Below are positions 1 to 8,450 of a stretch of DNA of 35,185 nucleotides, piece by piece; the stretch's first letter is position 1, and every line of letters begins with the position of its first letter. A program made the translations under genes and the position numbers. The notes beneath the pieces were generated by a model. The model saw only the letters and a list, made by a program, of their open reading frames with translations, searched no databases and was not told where the DNA came from. The DNA comes from Anaerolineae bacterium (lineage in GTDB: Bacteria; Chloroflexota; Anaerolineae; Aggregatilineales; Phototrophicaceae). Location of the stretch: positions 1 through 35,185 of the forward strand of contig JAHDWN010000055.1 of the NCBI GenBank assembly GCA_023382675.1. The letters run 5' to 3'.

Positions 1-626
1 AGATCGTCACGATCATTGGCGCGAACGGCGCGGGCAAAACCACGCTGCTGCGGACAGTGTTTGGCCTGGTCAAGCCGACGAGCGGGCACATCCGCTTTGA
101 AGGCGTCGACATCACGGGCAAATCGACCTTCGATCTGCTCAAGATGGGCATCGCCTATATCCCTGGCGGCCGAGCCAACTTCCCACTCATGACCGTCCAG
201 GAAAACCTGGAAATGGGCGCGTACGTTCGCCCGGATCGCAAACAGGTGCTGGCGGACATCGACACGCTGTGCAAACGATTCGCCATTCTCAATGAGAAGC
301 GCCACGCGCTGGTCGGCAACCTGAGCGGCGGCCAGCAGCAGATGGTCGAGTTTGCTATCGCGCTCATGCTCAAGCCGAAGATTATGTTGATCGACGAGCC
401 GACACTGGGCCTTGCGCCGCTGCTGGTCGACGAAGTCTTCGAAGTCATCAAAGAGATCAATGACGCGGGCACGACCGTTCTCTTGGTCGAACAGAACGCC
501 CGCCGCGCGCTGGAAACATCCGATTATGGCTTCGTCCTTGAGTTGGGATCTATCCGCTATCAGGGCGATGCCGTCCAACTTCAACAGTCCGAGGAAGTCT
601 ACCGCGCTTATCTGGGAGAGCGCTGA
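1..626 (+). CDS. livF: Branched-chain amino-acid ABC transporter ATP-binding protein, LivF type (5' partial)
   Basis: This is the cytoplasmic ATPase of a high-affinity ABC importer for branched-chain amino acids or related amides. The reading frame is open from base 3, so the true start lies outside the window and about 207 residues are visible. Walker A (GANGAGKTT) is at 18-44, the ABC signature LSGGQQQ begins at 321, and Walker B (IMLIDEP) is near 381-405 with the H-loop region beyond. The motif EPTLGLAPLLVDEVF and the short C-terminus are typical of LivF rather than LivG. The next gene starts 40 bases downstream on the same strand, and the cluster that follows encodes enzymes for nitrogenous compounds, so the substrate may be something other than leucine. 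The missing N-terminus is only the window edge. Confidence 0.92.
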   Translation, partial: IVTIIGANGAGKTTLLRTVFGLVKPTSGHIRFEGVDITGKSTFDLLKMGIAYIPGGRANFPLMTVQENLEMGAYVRPDRKQVLADIDTLCKRFAILNEKRHALVGNLSGGQQQMVEFAIALMLKPKIMLIDEPTLGLAPLLVDEVFEVIKEINDAGTTVLLVEQNARRALETSDYGFVLELGSIRYQGDAVQLQQSEEVYRAYLGER

Positions 627-666
627 CAAAAAGGGCTGTATATCGATTTGCATAGAGGATCAAACA

Positions 667-1863
667 ATGCTTGTACATGCTGAGCGTTTAAAAGCCAAAA
701 TGTCAGAGCAAGGTCTGGACGCTGTCGTCGCGACGACCATCGAGAATGTTCATTATCTGAGCGGCATCTGGAATGTGACGCTGCAAATGTTCCCGCACGA
801 AGGGCAGTGCTATGCCATCGTGACGCAGGATCGCCCGGCAGAACCGATCATGGTGATGCCCACGCTCGAAGTGGATCAGGTGCTCGACGGCTTCGACACC
901 ATCCGCGGGACGCATACGTTCGGCACCTTCTACCGTGAAGAGCCGGTCGGAGTCACGTTGCTTGAGCATGAGCAGCGCTTGCGCAGCATGTCGCTCCTGG
1001 AGAACGCCGCGCCAAACTCCCTGGAAGCGCTGGTCGTGGCGTTGAAGAGGGCGGGGCTTGCCGACAAGAAGATTGGCATCGACGAGATCGGGTTTGCGCC
1101 GGGCTATATGCAAAAGCTGGGAGAAGCGCTGCCGCAAGCCAGCCTGGTTCCCGTAACCAGTCTGTTTCGTTGGGTGCGGCGTGTCAAAACGCCTGAAGAA
1201 ATCCGCCGTATCCGCGCCTCGGCACACGTCACCGAAAGCGCGATCATCGCGGCGGCGGGCATCGCCCGCGAAGGTGTGACCGAGGCCGAATTGGCGCGCG
1301 AGTTCGAGCGCTCCATCGTCAGCCAGGGTGGTGTTCCGCGCTTCGCGCTCATCCGTTTCGGTCGTAATGCCGTCGCAGGGCAGGTGCGCCCGGATCGCAC
1401 CGCTTTGAAACGCGGCGACACAATCTGGTTCGACGTCGGCTGCACTTACGAGGGTTACTGGTCGGATCTCGCACGCAATTTCAGCCTGGGCGAGCCGAGT
1501 GCGCGCGCACGCCAGATCTATGATGCGATGCTCCAGGGTGAAGAACGCGCGGTTGAAGCCGCTCGCCCTGGCATGACCGGCGCGCAGGTCTTCGATCTGA
1601 TGATGGAAGGCGCGCGCGCGGCGGGGATGCCGAATTATCGCCGCCACCATCTCGGCCATGGTATCGGCGCGGAAGTCTACGAGCAGCCGCTGGTCGCTCC
1701 CACCAACCAGGAAGTCGTCGAGGAAGGCACGGTGCTCAACGTCGAGACACCCTACTACGAGTTCGGGTTGGGCGCGCTCCACGTCGAGGACCCGATTGTC
1801 ATACGCAGCAGCGGCAATGAACTCCTGACTACGTTGGGTCGCGAGCTGCACATTCTGTACTGA
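667..1863 (+). CDS. M24-family metallopeptidase (Xaa-Pro aminopeptidase/creatinase fold)
   Basis: This 398-residue protein is predicted to be a cytoplasmic dinuclear-metal hydrolase of the pita-bread fold. It has an N-terminal creatinase-like domain (about 1-160) and a C-terminal M24 domain (about 175-395). All five metal ligands of the peptidase branch are visible: D256 (FDVG), D267 (SDLARN), H331 (GHGIG), E360 (NVETP) and E374 (HVEDP). This argues for a metal-dependent aminopeptidase or dipeptidase rather than a metal-free creatinase. The ATG at 667 is chosen because an AGAGGA ribosome-binding site lies just upstream and the residues before it in the open frame overlap livF out of frame and look like non-coding translation. 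It sits between a LivF ATPase and an LLM oxidoreductase, which suggests hydrolysis of an imported peptide or amide. The exact substrate is unknown. Confidence 0.9.
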   Translation: MLVHAERLKAKMSEQGLDAVVATTIENVHYLSGIWNVTLQMFPHEGQCYAIVTQDRPAEPIMVMPTLEVDQVLDGFDTIRGTHTFGTFYREEPVGVTLLEHEQRLRSMSLLENAAPNSLEALVVALKRAGLADKKIGIDEIGFAPGYMQKLGEALPQASLVPVTSLFRWVRRVKTPEEIRRIRASAHVTESAIIAAAGIAREGVTEAELAREFERSIVSQGGVPRFALIRFGRNAVAGQVRPDRTALKRGDTIWFDVGCTYEGYWSDLARNFSLGEPSARARQIYDAMLQGEERAVEAARPGMTGAQVFDLMMEGARAAGMPNYRRHHLGHGIGAEVYEQPLVAPTNQEVVEEGTVLNVETPYYEFGLGALHVEDPIVIRSSGNELLTTLGRELHILY

Positions 1864-1885
1864 AATCACGGGAAGGTGTGGCGAG

Positions 1886-2911
1886 ATGCAGCTCACGTTG
1901 GGCGCTGGCTTCTTCTGGACGCAGCAGCCGTTCGCCGAGTTCACGAGCCTGCTCCAGGAATGCGAGCAGCTCGGCTACGATCAACTCTGGCTGGCGAACG
2001 AGAAATTCTTCCACGACATGTACGTCACGGCGACCGTGGCTGCCGAGCGCACGACTTACCCTTCGATTGGCACGTTCGTCGCTGACCCGTATACGCAGCA
2101 TCCTGCGTTGACGGCGATGGCAATCGGCTCGCTCGACGAAGTTTCTGGCGGTCGGGCGATCCTCGGCATCGGCGCGGGCGGCACCGGCTTCCCGCCCATG
2201 GCTATCGAGCGGGTCAAACCAGCCAAAGCGATCAAGGAAGCGATCCACGTCATCCGCCATCTGCTTGCCGGGGAGGTGGTCAACTACGAAGGTGAGATCA
2301 TTACCTTCCGTAATGGCCGTCTGAACTTCGACGCGCGTCCGAATATCCCCATCATCGTCGCGTCGCGCGGTGATCGAGTCTTGCAGGTCGGCGGCGAGGT
2401 TGCCGATGGTGTCATGATCGCGACCTACGCCGAACCCGTCGGCATCGGCCACGCCCTAGCGCAAGTCGAAAAAGGCGCGCAGCGTGGAGGCCGCAGCCTC
2501 AAAGACCTGCGGATCGTGTCGCGCATTGACGCGTGCATCAATCAGGACAGCGCTGCCGCTTTTGAGGCGGTCAAGCCGATGGTGGCGGTGTTCTTGTGGA
2601 CGAGCTACCCCGACCGCACCTTCGTAGAACGCGTCGGTCTCGAAGTGCCGCTGGAGCTGGAGCAGATCATCGCCAAGCGAGACTACAACCTGCTGAAAGA
2701 GAATGCGCATCTCGTTCCGAACAGCTTTGTCGAAAAGTTCTGCTGGGCGGGCACGGCGGAACAGGTTGCCCAAATGGTTGCCAAGGTCGCAGCGATGGGC
2801 ATCCACGAGATCACGATTCTGCCGCATCCGCCTGTGGGAGGCGATGTCAAAGAGACGCTGCGGGAATTTGCCAGCACGGTGAGGCCGATCGTGGAAGACA
2901 TGCTCGCCTGA
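1886..2911 (+). CDS. LLM-class (luciferase-like) flavin/F420-dependent oxidoreductase
   Basis: The protein has 341 residues and is a TIM-barrel luciferase-like monooxygenase family member, which typically uses FMNH2 or coenzyme F420. Visible family marks are the N-terminal strand LTLGAGFFWTQQ, the SGGRAILGIGAGG loop (about 88-100), the segment NIPIIVASRGDRVLQVGGEVADG near 152-175, and a C-terminal EITILPHPP strand. The pattern resembles the Mer/F420-dependent branch, but the cofactor cannot be settled by eye. It starts 22 bases after the M24 gene with a GGAAGG-type ribosome-binding site and precedes a PLP enzyme by 23 bases, so it is in the same operon. A second LLM gene follows two genes later. 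Confidence 0.88.
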   Translation: MQLTLGAGFFWTQQPFAEFTSLLQECEQLGYDQLWLANEKFFHDMYVTATVAAERTTYPSIGTFVADPYTQHPALTAMAIGSLDEVSGGRAILGIGAGGTGFPPMAIERVKPAKAIKEAIHVIRHLLAGEVVNYEGEIITFRNGRLNFDARPNIPIIVASRGDRVLQVGGEVADGVMIATYAEPVGIGHALAQVEKGAQRGGRSLKDLRIVSRIDACINQDSAAAFEAVKPMVAVFLWTSYPDRTFVERVGLEVPLELEQIIAKRDYNLLKENAHLVPNSFVEKFCWAGTAEQVAQMVAKVAAMGIHEITILPHPPVGGDVKETLREFASTVRPIVEDMLA

Positions 2912-2934
2912 CGCCAGTTCATCGAGAGGACACT

Positions 2935-4185
2935 ATGACTTCAGCAACCGCCAGACGGCTCCAGGTGAACGCCGACAAATCGACCGCCAAAGGTCAACGC
3001 TGCCTCTTCTGCGGTGCGGAATATCCACTCTATCCGCCCATGATCGGCGGTTGCGAAAAGTGCGCCACCGACACCTTCAAAGCGCCTGTGGAAGTCGTTT
3101 ACGACTACCCCGCCAGCAGCGATTGGCTGCCGGATAGCCCGCTGCCGGGGATTGATCGCTATGCCCCGCTGCTGCCGCCGCTGGCGGAAGGGCTGAGTAT
3201 GGGCGAAGGCGGTACGGCGCTCGTCCACCAGCCGCATGATGAGTTCGAACTGTACGTCAAGGACGAAAGCCGCAATCCCACCTGGAGCCATAAAGATCGA
3301 CTCAATCTATGTGTGACCAGCGCAGCATTGGCTGTTGGCGCGCCCGGCATCGTGGCCGCATCGTCGGGCAATCACGGCGCAGCCGCAGCAGCCTACGCCG
3401 CGCGCGCAGGCTTGCCCGCGATCATCCTGTGTACGCCGCGTCCACCTGCCGTGGCGAGTTTCATGCAAGCCTATGGCCAGACCGTCGTTGCTGTGCCGGA
3501 TGCGCCGATGCGCTGGACGATCATGAGCCGTGTCATCGACGAGATGGGCTACCATCCCGCGAGCAACTATACGACCCCGCCGACGAATCACCCATTCGGT
3601 TCTGAAGGCTACAAGACGATTGCCTACGAGCTGTTTCTCCAACTCGGACGCCGCGCGCCGGAAGCCGTATTCACGCCGGTCGGCTATGCCGAGTTGACCT
3701 TCGGTATCCACAAGGGCTTCAAGGAACTCCTGCGCTACGGGTTGATCGAACAGCTTCCCCATATTATCGGCTGCGAGCCGGCTGTCGGCGCGCCGCTCAA
3801 GCGTGCGCTCGAACAGGGGACACCGATTGCTCAGGTCGATATCTCTGCGTCTGATGCCTACGCGATTGCTGTGCCCGTTAATGGGTATCGTGGCACAGTG
3901 GCCATCACCGAGTCCGAAGGCGATGCGATCGCCATCACAGAGGGGGAGATGCGGATCGCACAGGCGGAGCTTGGGCGTACCGGGATGTGGGGTGAAATCT
4001 CGTCCGTGATCTCCTACGCCGCGGTGAAACATGCGCAGGAACACGGACTGGGCAAGCGCGGCCCGCTGGTGGTCGTGAACACATCCAGCGGCTTCAAAGA
4101 CGTCCACACGGGTGAACACTCCATTCCGTTCATCGACGGAAGCTGGGTAGCGTTCCAGAGCATTCTCAACCAATCGAAGGCGTAA
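2935..4185 (+). CDS. Threonine-synthase-like PLP-dependent enzyme with N-terminal zinc ribbon
   Basis: This is a 416-residue fold-type II PLP enzyme. The N-terminus carries a zinc-ribbon-like set of cysteines (C23, C26, C40, C43), as in many threonine-synthase relatives. The Schiff-base lysine is K120 in NPTWSHKDR, and the phosphate-binding loop is SSGNHG (143-148). The ATG at 2935 is preferred because GAGAGGA lies about 6 bases upstream and the long open frame before it only shadows the LLM gene. Family reactions include threonine synthase, threonine dehydratase and diaminopropionate ammonia-lyase. Its place between two LLM oxidoreductases and beside a LivF transporter suggests a catabolic lyase or eliminase rather than biosynthetic threonine synthase, but this is inference; no hom or thrB gene is present. 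Confidence 0.85.
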   Translation: MTSATARRLQVNADKSTAKGQRCLFCGAEYPLYPPMIGGCEKCATDTFKAPVEVVYDYPASSDWLPDSPLPGIDRYAPLLPPLAEGLSMGEGGTALVHQPHDEFELYVKDESRNPTWSHKDRLNLCVTSAALAVGAPGIVAASSGNHGAAAAAYAARAGLPAIILCTPRPPAVASFMQAYGQTVVAVPDAPMRWTIMSRVIDEMGYHPASNYTTPPTNHPFGSEGYKTIAYELFLQLGRRAPEAVFTPVGYAELTFGIHKGFKELLRYGLIEQLPHIIGCEPAVGAPLKRALEQGTPIAQVDISASDAYAIAVPVNGYRGTVAITESEGDAIAITEGEMRIAQAELGRTGMWGEISSVISYAAVKHAQEHGLGKRGPLVVVNTSSGFKDVHTGEHSIPFIDGSWVAFQSILNQSKA

Positions 4186-4208
4186 ACAAATCTCGGAAAG
4201 GCTGGATC

Positions 4209-5225
4209 ATGATCTACAGTGCAGGACTGCCCACATGCATGGAAGGGATGATGTATCCGCTGCCCTTCGTGCCCACGCCGGATCATGTCGTCGAACTTGC
4301 TAAACATGCCGAGGCGCTCGGTTTTCATTCCGTCTGGGGCAACGATCACATGACGACCCAGAAGTACGTGCGCCAGGAGTTCGATCAACCGCCGAACTAC
4401 TGGGAGCCATTGATCACCTACGCTTATCTTGCGGCAGAGACGACGACGCTGAAGCTGGGGACGGGCATTCTGGTACTGCCGATGCGCCGCGACATCGTGG
4501 TCGTCGCCAAACAAATCGCGACGCTCGATCACTTCAGCAAAGGGCGTTTCATGCTGGGGGTCGGCGTCGGCGCTTACCGCGAAGAGTTCGAGGCGCTGCA
4601 ACCCGGCTGGGACGCGCGCCGCGGTGACGTGTTGGAGGAGGCGATCCAGGCACTGCAACTCCTCTTTGCCGAGAAGAATGCGAGCTGGAACGGGCAGAAC
4701 TTCCATTTTGAGGATGTGCAGATGTTTCCCAAGCCGCTGCAGCAGCCCGTGCCCCTCTACGTCGGTGGCAACAATCCCAACGCTGCCCGCCGCGCCGCCA
4801 TGTATGGTGAAGGCTGGCTGCCCGCCGGGATGCCAGCGGCACAACTGCGCCAGCGTGTCGACGATATCAAGCGTATCGCTGCCGAGCATGGACGCGACGG
4901 CTCGAAGATCGACATCGCGCCTCAGTTGATCACATACATTGGCAAGACCCATGACGCAGCCGTCGAACGCTTCCGCCGCAGCCAGATTTACCAGCACCTG
5001 GTCTCGCTGCGTGCATCGACGCTCAAGGATCAGGCTGGGGTCGCCTTTGAGGAAGCCAACCTGATCGGCACAGTTGACGAACTGGTGGAGAAGATTCGGC
5101 GGCTCGGAGAGGCCGGGGTGACGCACCTATGCGGCACCTACTTCACCGCCGACACCGTCGATGAGCTGAAAGAGCAAATGGCGATCTTTGCCGAAGACAT
5201 CATGCCGCGCGTCAACCGGCACTAG
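4209..5225 (+). CDS. LLM-class F420/flavin-dependent oxidoreductase, second paralogue
   Basis: The protein has 338 residues and the bacterial luciferase-like fold. Diagnostic stretches are the LKLGTGILVLPMRRDIVVVAKQ segment (about 79-100), the SKGRFMLGVGVGAYREEF loop (about 112-130) and PVPLYVGGNNPNAARRAA (about 180-198). These are characteristic of the group annotated as TIGR03619-like, probable F420-dependent oxidoreductases. It is not a close copy of the 1886-2911 protein, so the pair probably acts on different intermediates or came from separate acquisitions. A GGAAAGG site precedes the ATG and the gap to the PLP gene is 23 bases. It is the last gene of the cluster. A 6-bp hairpin (5233-5255) lies just after the stop but lacks a T-run. 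Confidence 0.88.
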   Translation: MIYSAGLPTCMEGMMYPLPFVPTPDHVVELAKHAEALGFHSVWGNDHMTTQKYVRQEFDQPPNYWEPLITYAYLAAETTTLKLGTGILVLPMRRDIVVVAKQIATLDHFSKGRFMLGVGVGAYREEFEALQPGWDARRGDVLEEAIQALQLLFAEKNASWNGQNFHFEDVQMFPKPLQQPVPLYVGGNNPNAARRAAMYGEGWLPAGMPAAQLRQRVDDIKRIAAEHGRDGSKIDIAPQLITYIGKTHDAAVERFRRSQIYQHLVSLRASTLKDQAGVAFEEANLIGTVDELVEKIRRLGEAGVTHLCGTYFTADTVDELKEQMAIFAEDIMPRVNRH

Positions 5226-5450
5226 ATTACGATGCCACGCGAAGACACAGTGGCACACCTTGACACCGCAGGGAGCCTGTAGGCTGGAACAACCGTATCG
5301 GAAGCTCTCCGTAACCTTGGGTTGGCGTTAAGCTCATTGAAGAACGTGATATGCTCGACACCGATCAACCCGCATTTGAGGCTTCATTTCGCTCGCCTCT
5401 GATGTGTTTTCAGTGTGCCGAGATATCCCGTTTGCGGCTACAAACACTTG

Positions 5451-5522
5451 TACCCCCGACAGGACTCGAACCTGTGCTTTTGCCTCCGGAGGGCAACGCT
5501 CTATCCTCTGAGCTACGGGGGC
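5451..5522 (-). tRNA. tRNA-Arg (anticodon CCG)
   Basis: Read on the minus strand, 72 bases fold into a full cloverleaf: acceptor stem GCCCCCG/CGGGGGT, D-arm GCTC-AGAGGATA-GAGC, anticodon stem TTGCC/GGCAA with loop CTCCGGA (anticodon CCG, reading CGG), four-base variable loop AAGC, and T-arm ACAGG-TTCGAGT-CCTGT. The first acceptor pair is a G-U wobble. No CCA is encoded after the discriminator A, so it must be added by nucleotidyltransferase. The gene lies antisense in the gene-poor stretch 5226-5654. I see nothing convincing in 5226-5450 besides a weak hairpin. Confidence 0.96.
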
Positions 5523-5535
5523 ATCTATCACTGCC

Positions 5536-5564
5536 AGTGTAGCAAAGAACCGGTTCACAGGCAA
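5536..5564 (-). promoter_or_regulatory. Sigma-70-type promoter of tRNA-Arg
   Basis: On the minus strand there is TTGCCT (5559-5564), a 17-base spacer and TACACT (5536-5541). Transcription would start about 7 bases before the mature tRNA 5' end at 5522, which fits a short tRNA leader. Box identity and spacing are seen; activity is inferred. Confidence 0.6.
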
Positions 5565-5584
5565 GCGGCGAAATCGCCCTGGGC

Positions 5585-5612
5585 TTGCGTTTCAGGGCGC
5601 GTCGGTTATGAT
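5585..5612 (+). promoter_or_regulatory. Candidate promoter for the lipoprotein/SH3-protein operon
   Basis: TTGCGT (5585-5590), a 16-base spacer and TATGAT (5607-5612) lie about 45 bases upstream of the TTG start at 5655, pointing toward the lipoprotein gene. The match to sigma-70 boxes is reasonable but not perfect. Confidence 0.42.
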
Positions 5613-5654
5613 TAGCGCGTCCGATAGACTTGTTGAAGGTGTGGGATTATCCGG

Positions 5655-6389
5655 TTGTTATCACGTATCGTTATTGCCGGGTTGATTCTCGTGGCGGGAG
5701 CAGGCTGTAACGCATTGAGCAGCGAGGATATTCCGGGGACGGTTGCCGTAGAAAGCACCGCTTATGCTGCTGAGGCAACAACCCTGGCGCGCGATCTTCA
5801 GGCGCAAGGGACAGCCATCTATGCTACGGCGGTCTATGCCGAAACCTACGTCACCCAGATGGACGGCATCAACCGCCAGATGGTAGCGACTCTGCGCGCA
5901 GCGCTGCCGCCAACGCAACAGGTTGTCCAGGGGCGTGATACCAGCCAACCGCTGATCAGCGGTCTGGAAGGCGTGCCCCTGGAGGAGCTACCCGGCGCTG
6001 CTCAGACGCCCTCTGGCGCTGGGGCAGGGGCGGGCAGCGGCATCACCGAATTCCAGCCGGTGCAGACCGCGTCATCTGTCCGGTCGTCGGATGGTTGCGC
6101 GGATGTATTGGCAAACGAGTTCGGGCTTGATACGCCGATCATTTATGCGACGACGCGCGCGTTCAACATGCGCGCTGGCACGGAGATGGGCGTCGAGTGG
6201 TTGTTTGGCGGGCAGGTTGTCTATTCCTGGCAGTTTGTCGTCGATGTCGATGACGCGGATTACTGCCTGTGGTTTTCGATCACACCGCAAGATGCGCCGT
6301 TCACCCCCGGCGACTGGTCGGTACGGATGCTGGCGAATGGAGCGCCGTTACCAGCAGCGGCTACGTTCAGAATTGTCGAAGCGATGTAG
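5655..6389 (+). CDS. Secreted lipoprotein of unknown function
   Basis: The protein has 244 residues and begins at a TTG codon. It opens with a short lipoprotein signal: basic LSR, a hydrophobic stretch IVIAGLILVAGA and a lipobox ending in Cys18 (GAGC). Residues about 30-95 are Ala/Thr-rich and probably helical. A Gly/Ala linker (GAGAGAGSG) near 123-130 leads to a C-terminal beta domain (about 145-244) that contains a Cys pair and the phrase FTPGDWSVRM, resembling an Ig-like domain; this may bind cell-surface or wall material. The function is not recognised. The stop is 12 bases from the next gene, which encodes another exported SH3-type protein, so they are likely co-transcribed and both at the envelope. 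Confidence 0.75.
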   Translation: MLSRIVIAGLILVAGAGCNALSSEDIPGTVAVESTAYAAEATTLARDLQAQGTAIYATAVYAETYVTQMDGINRQMVATLRAALPPTQQVVQGRDTSQPLISGLEGVPLEELPGAAQTPSGAGAGAGSGITEFQPVQTASSVRSSDGCADVLANEFGLDTPIIYATTRAFNMRAGTEMGVEWLFGGQVVYSWQFVVDVDDADYCLWFSITPQDAPFTPGDWSVRMLANGAPLPAAATFRIVEAM

Positions 6390-6401
6390 GGCGCAAATGA
6401 C

Positions 6402-8450
6402 GTGAATCGGCGAGGCACACATACCGCTGTTTTCATGGCGCTGCTCATGCTGTGCGGGATGCTCGTCGCCCGTTTGCCCCTGCACGCTCAGCCAGCGCCG
6501 ACAGCGACTCCGCGCGGGAATTATGTGGTGCGCGATGATATTTACGTGCGGGGCGGCCCTGCCGAAACCTATCTGCCGGTCGGCAGGTTGGTGCGTGGCG
6601 CACAAGTGAATCCGATTGGGCGCAATGCGGCGGCGGACTGGGTTTTGCTGCGCTATGGCACAGGCTTCGGCTGGATTCGCCGTGACCTGGCCTTCTGGGC
6701 CGTCGATGTCGATGCGCTGCCCGTGACTGATGAGACGAATTTGACGCCGACGGTCGAGAGCACGGCGCAAACCAATCTGGCGACGCCGACACCTGAGGGC
6801 AGCTGGCTGGATGTGGGCGCGGGTGGGGCATTTGTGCGCGTCGGCCCCGGCGTGACTTATCCGCCATTGGGCGTGGTAGCGAACGGTGACATCGTTGAAC
6901 CAGTCGGACGTATGCCGGAGAACGACTGGATCTTGATCCGCTTCGGCGACGGCTTCGGCTGGATCGCACGCCCGCTTGTGCGCTGGAACGTTGATCTGCG
7001 AACGCTGCCGACGCTGCTGCGCAGCAATCTGACGCCCAGCCCAACCTTCACCAGTACAGCGACACCGACATTTACGGCCACGCCCACAAGCACAGCGACA
7101 CCGACGGCCACGTTTACGCATACAGCGACCGCAACGATCACGCCGTCGGCTACGCCAACCGTAACGCCATCGCCCACAGCGACGGCGACAGCCAGCGTGA
7201 CTTCCTCGCCAATTCCGCTGGCGACCAACACCGCTCGCCCCTCACAGACAGCCACCGCGACTGCGTCATCCACACCCACCATTACGCCATCACCGACGGC
7301 GACAGAAACGGCATCGCCCACGCCGACCGCGACATCGACGCCGCGCCCGACTGAGACGCCCACACCCACGCCTACACATACAGCTACATTCACAATGCTA
7401 CCGACTGAGACATCCACCGCGACATCGACGGCAGTTGTCGCGGCCCTGGCTGCCACGTCCACGGCGACTCCATCGCCGCGTCCCAGCGCGACCCCCACCA
7501 TATCACCAACGCCAACCCTCGCGCCTTCGCGTACGCCGACAAACACGTCAACGCCTACGGCTACGTCTACCCACACGCCGACCGAAGCACCAACTGCGAC
7601 GCCGACATCCACCCATACGCCGACCTCAGTGCCGACGGTGACACCCTCGGTGACGGACACAGCTACGCTTGCGCCAACCTCGACGCCAACCCTCACGAGC
7701 ACAGCGACTGCAACACCATCGGCAACAAATACGCCGCGTCCGAGCGCTACCACCACCGTGGCCGCGTCGCACACCGCTGCGCCAACGATGCCCCCAACCG
7801 CCGCAGCGACCGAAGCTGCCACCGCGACGGATGTGCCGGCTGCCGCCGTTGCAACTCAGGAGCCTTCAAGGCCGGCGGCGAGTGCGACCTTGCCGCTGAC
7901 CGCCACCTCTACAGCGACGGCAACGGCGACGAACACGGCTGTGGCTGTCGCCATCATTCCCACGCGCATCGGCTTGCCGGGCACGGCAGCGACGGAAGGC
8001 GCACCCAGCCAGCGCATCCCTGTCGAGATGATCGCCGGTATCTTCGGGTTGGCGATGGTCGGCGGTTATGCGGTGCTTTACTGGCGCGGGTTACAGGCGA
8101 CGGATCGCTATAAGAATGGCTTCGTGATCGATGTGTGCCCGGTCTGTCGGGAGGGCCATCTCGTCGTCGTCAGCCGCAACGAGCGCTTCCTGGGTATCCC
8201 GCGTCCGCGGCGCACGGTTCACTGCACCAACTGCCGCTCAGTCCTGCGCGAAGCGGGCGAGCGCCGCTGGCGTTATGCGGTCGATAGGCTGGATAATCCG
8301 GCGCTCTACAACCGTCTGAATGGCAAGGTGTTGGACGAACAAACGTTGATTGAGCTGTCCTCGCAGCCGCCGGATGCGCTGCCTGCGATTCAGACGCCGC
8401 GCCCGCCTGGGGAACCGCCAGCATTTGTTGACGACGAGGATCAGTCCTGA
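6402..8450 (+). CDS. Exported double-SH3b, Thr/Pro-rich (mucin-like) membrane protein with cytoplasmic zinc ribbon
   Basis: This 682-residue protein begins at GTG 6402 (an in-frame ATG at 6435 is an alternative). Order of parts: signal sequence (about 8-28); two bacterial SH3-like repeats (about 40-105 and 130-205), each with a VRGGP/VRVGP motif and a DW-(V/I)-L-(L/I)-R-(Y/F)-G core; a Thr/Pro/Ala-rich stalk of about 310 residues (about 208-525); one transmembrane helix (about 543-562); then a C-terminal domain with C579-x2-C582 and C608-x2-C611, probably a zinc ribbon on the cytoplasmic side. SH3b domains usually bind peptidoglycan, so the protein may connect the wall to a cytoplasmic domain. 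The combined architecture is not one I recognise. The downstream gene starts immediately after its stop. Confidence 0.82.
   Translation: MNRRGTHTAVFMALLMLCGMLVARLPLHAQPAPTATPRGNYVVRDDIYVRGGPAETYLPVGRLVRGAQVNPIGRNAAADWVLLRYGTGFGWIRRDLAFWAVDVDALPVTDETNLTPTVESTAQTNLATPTPEGSWLDVGAGGAFVRVGPGVTYPPLGVVANGDIVEPVGRMPENDWILIRFGDGFGWIARPLVRWNVDLRTLPTLLRSNLTPSPTFTSTATPTFTATPTSTATPTATFTHTATATITPSATPTVTPSPTATATASVTSSPIPLATNTARPSQTATATASSTPTITPSPTATETASPTPTATSTPRPTETPTPTPTHTATFTMLPTETSTATSTAVVAALAATSTATPSPRPSATPTISPTPTLAPSRTPTNTSTPTATSTHTPTEAPTATPTSTHTPTSVPTVTPSVTDTATLAPTSTPTLTSTATATPSATNTPRPSATTTVAASHTAAPTMPPTAAATEAATATDVPAAAVATQEPSRPAASATLPLTATSTATATATNTAVAVAIIPTRIGLPGTAATEGAPSQRIPVEMIAGIFGLAMVGGYAVLYWRGLQATDRYKNGFVIDVCPVCREGHLVVVSRNERFLGIPRPRRTVHCTNCRSVLREAGERRWRYAVDRLDNPALYNRLNGKVLDEQTLIELSSQPPDALPAIQTPRPPGEPPAFVDDEDQS
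7027..7975 (+). repeat. Degenerate Thr/Pro-codon low-complexity tract
   Basis: About 950 bases consist of short irregular repeats of ACG/ACA/ACC, CCG/CCA and GCG/GCA codons that encode the stalk of the SH3 protein. The antisense strand is open in a frame coding Val/Gly/Ala repeats, which is a by-product of composition and not a gene. Such tracts expand and contract by slippage and are prone to misassembly. Confidence 0.75.

Noticed and set aside
412-666. Upstream extension of the M24 gene to 412
   Set aside because: It overlaps livF out of frame, has no family similarity, and a better start with a ribosome-binding site exists at 667.
703-1944. Long antisense frame of 413 residues opposite the M24 gene
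   Set aside because: The opposite strand encodes a complete M24 enzyme with all metal ligands; GC-rich coding DNA often has open antisense frames.
2596-2934. Upstream extension of the PLP-enzyme frame
   Set aside because: It shadows the end of the first LLM gene; the start at 2935 has a good ribosome-binding site.
5233-5255. Terminator after the second LLM gene
   Set aside because: Only a 6-bp stem with a long loop and no T-run; too weak to list as a feature.
5334-5564. Open frames on both strands across the tRNA (for example a 76-residue one with VAQRIERCPPEA)
   Set aside because: These are translations of the tRNA-Arg and its flanks, a common annotation artefact.
6857-7822. Long minus-strand frame coding Val/Gly/Ala repeats
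   Set aside because: It is the antisense of the Thr/Pro codon tract; repeated composition keeps the frame open. No domain or ribosome-binding site.
7027-7975. CRISPR array or satellite repeat
   Set aside because: No constant repeat and spacer length; the units are irregular codon-level repeats inside one open frame.
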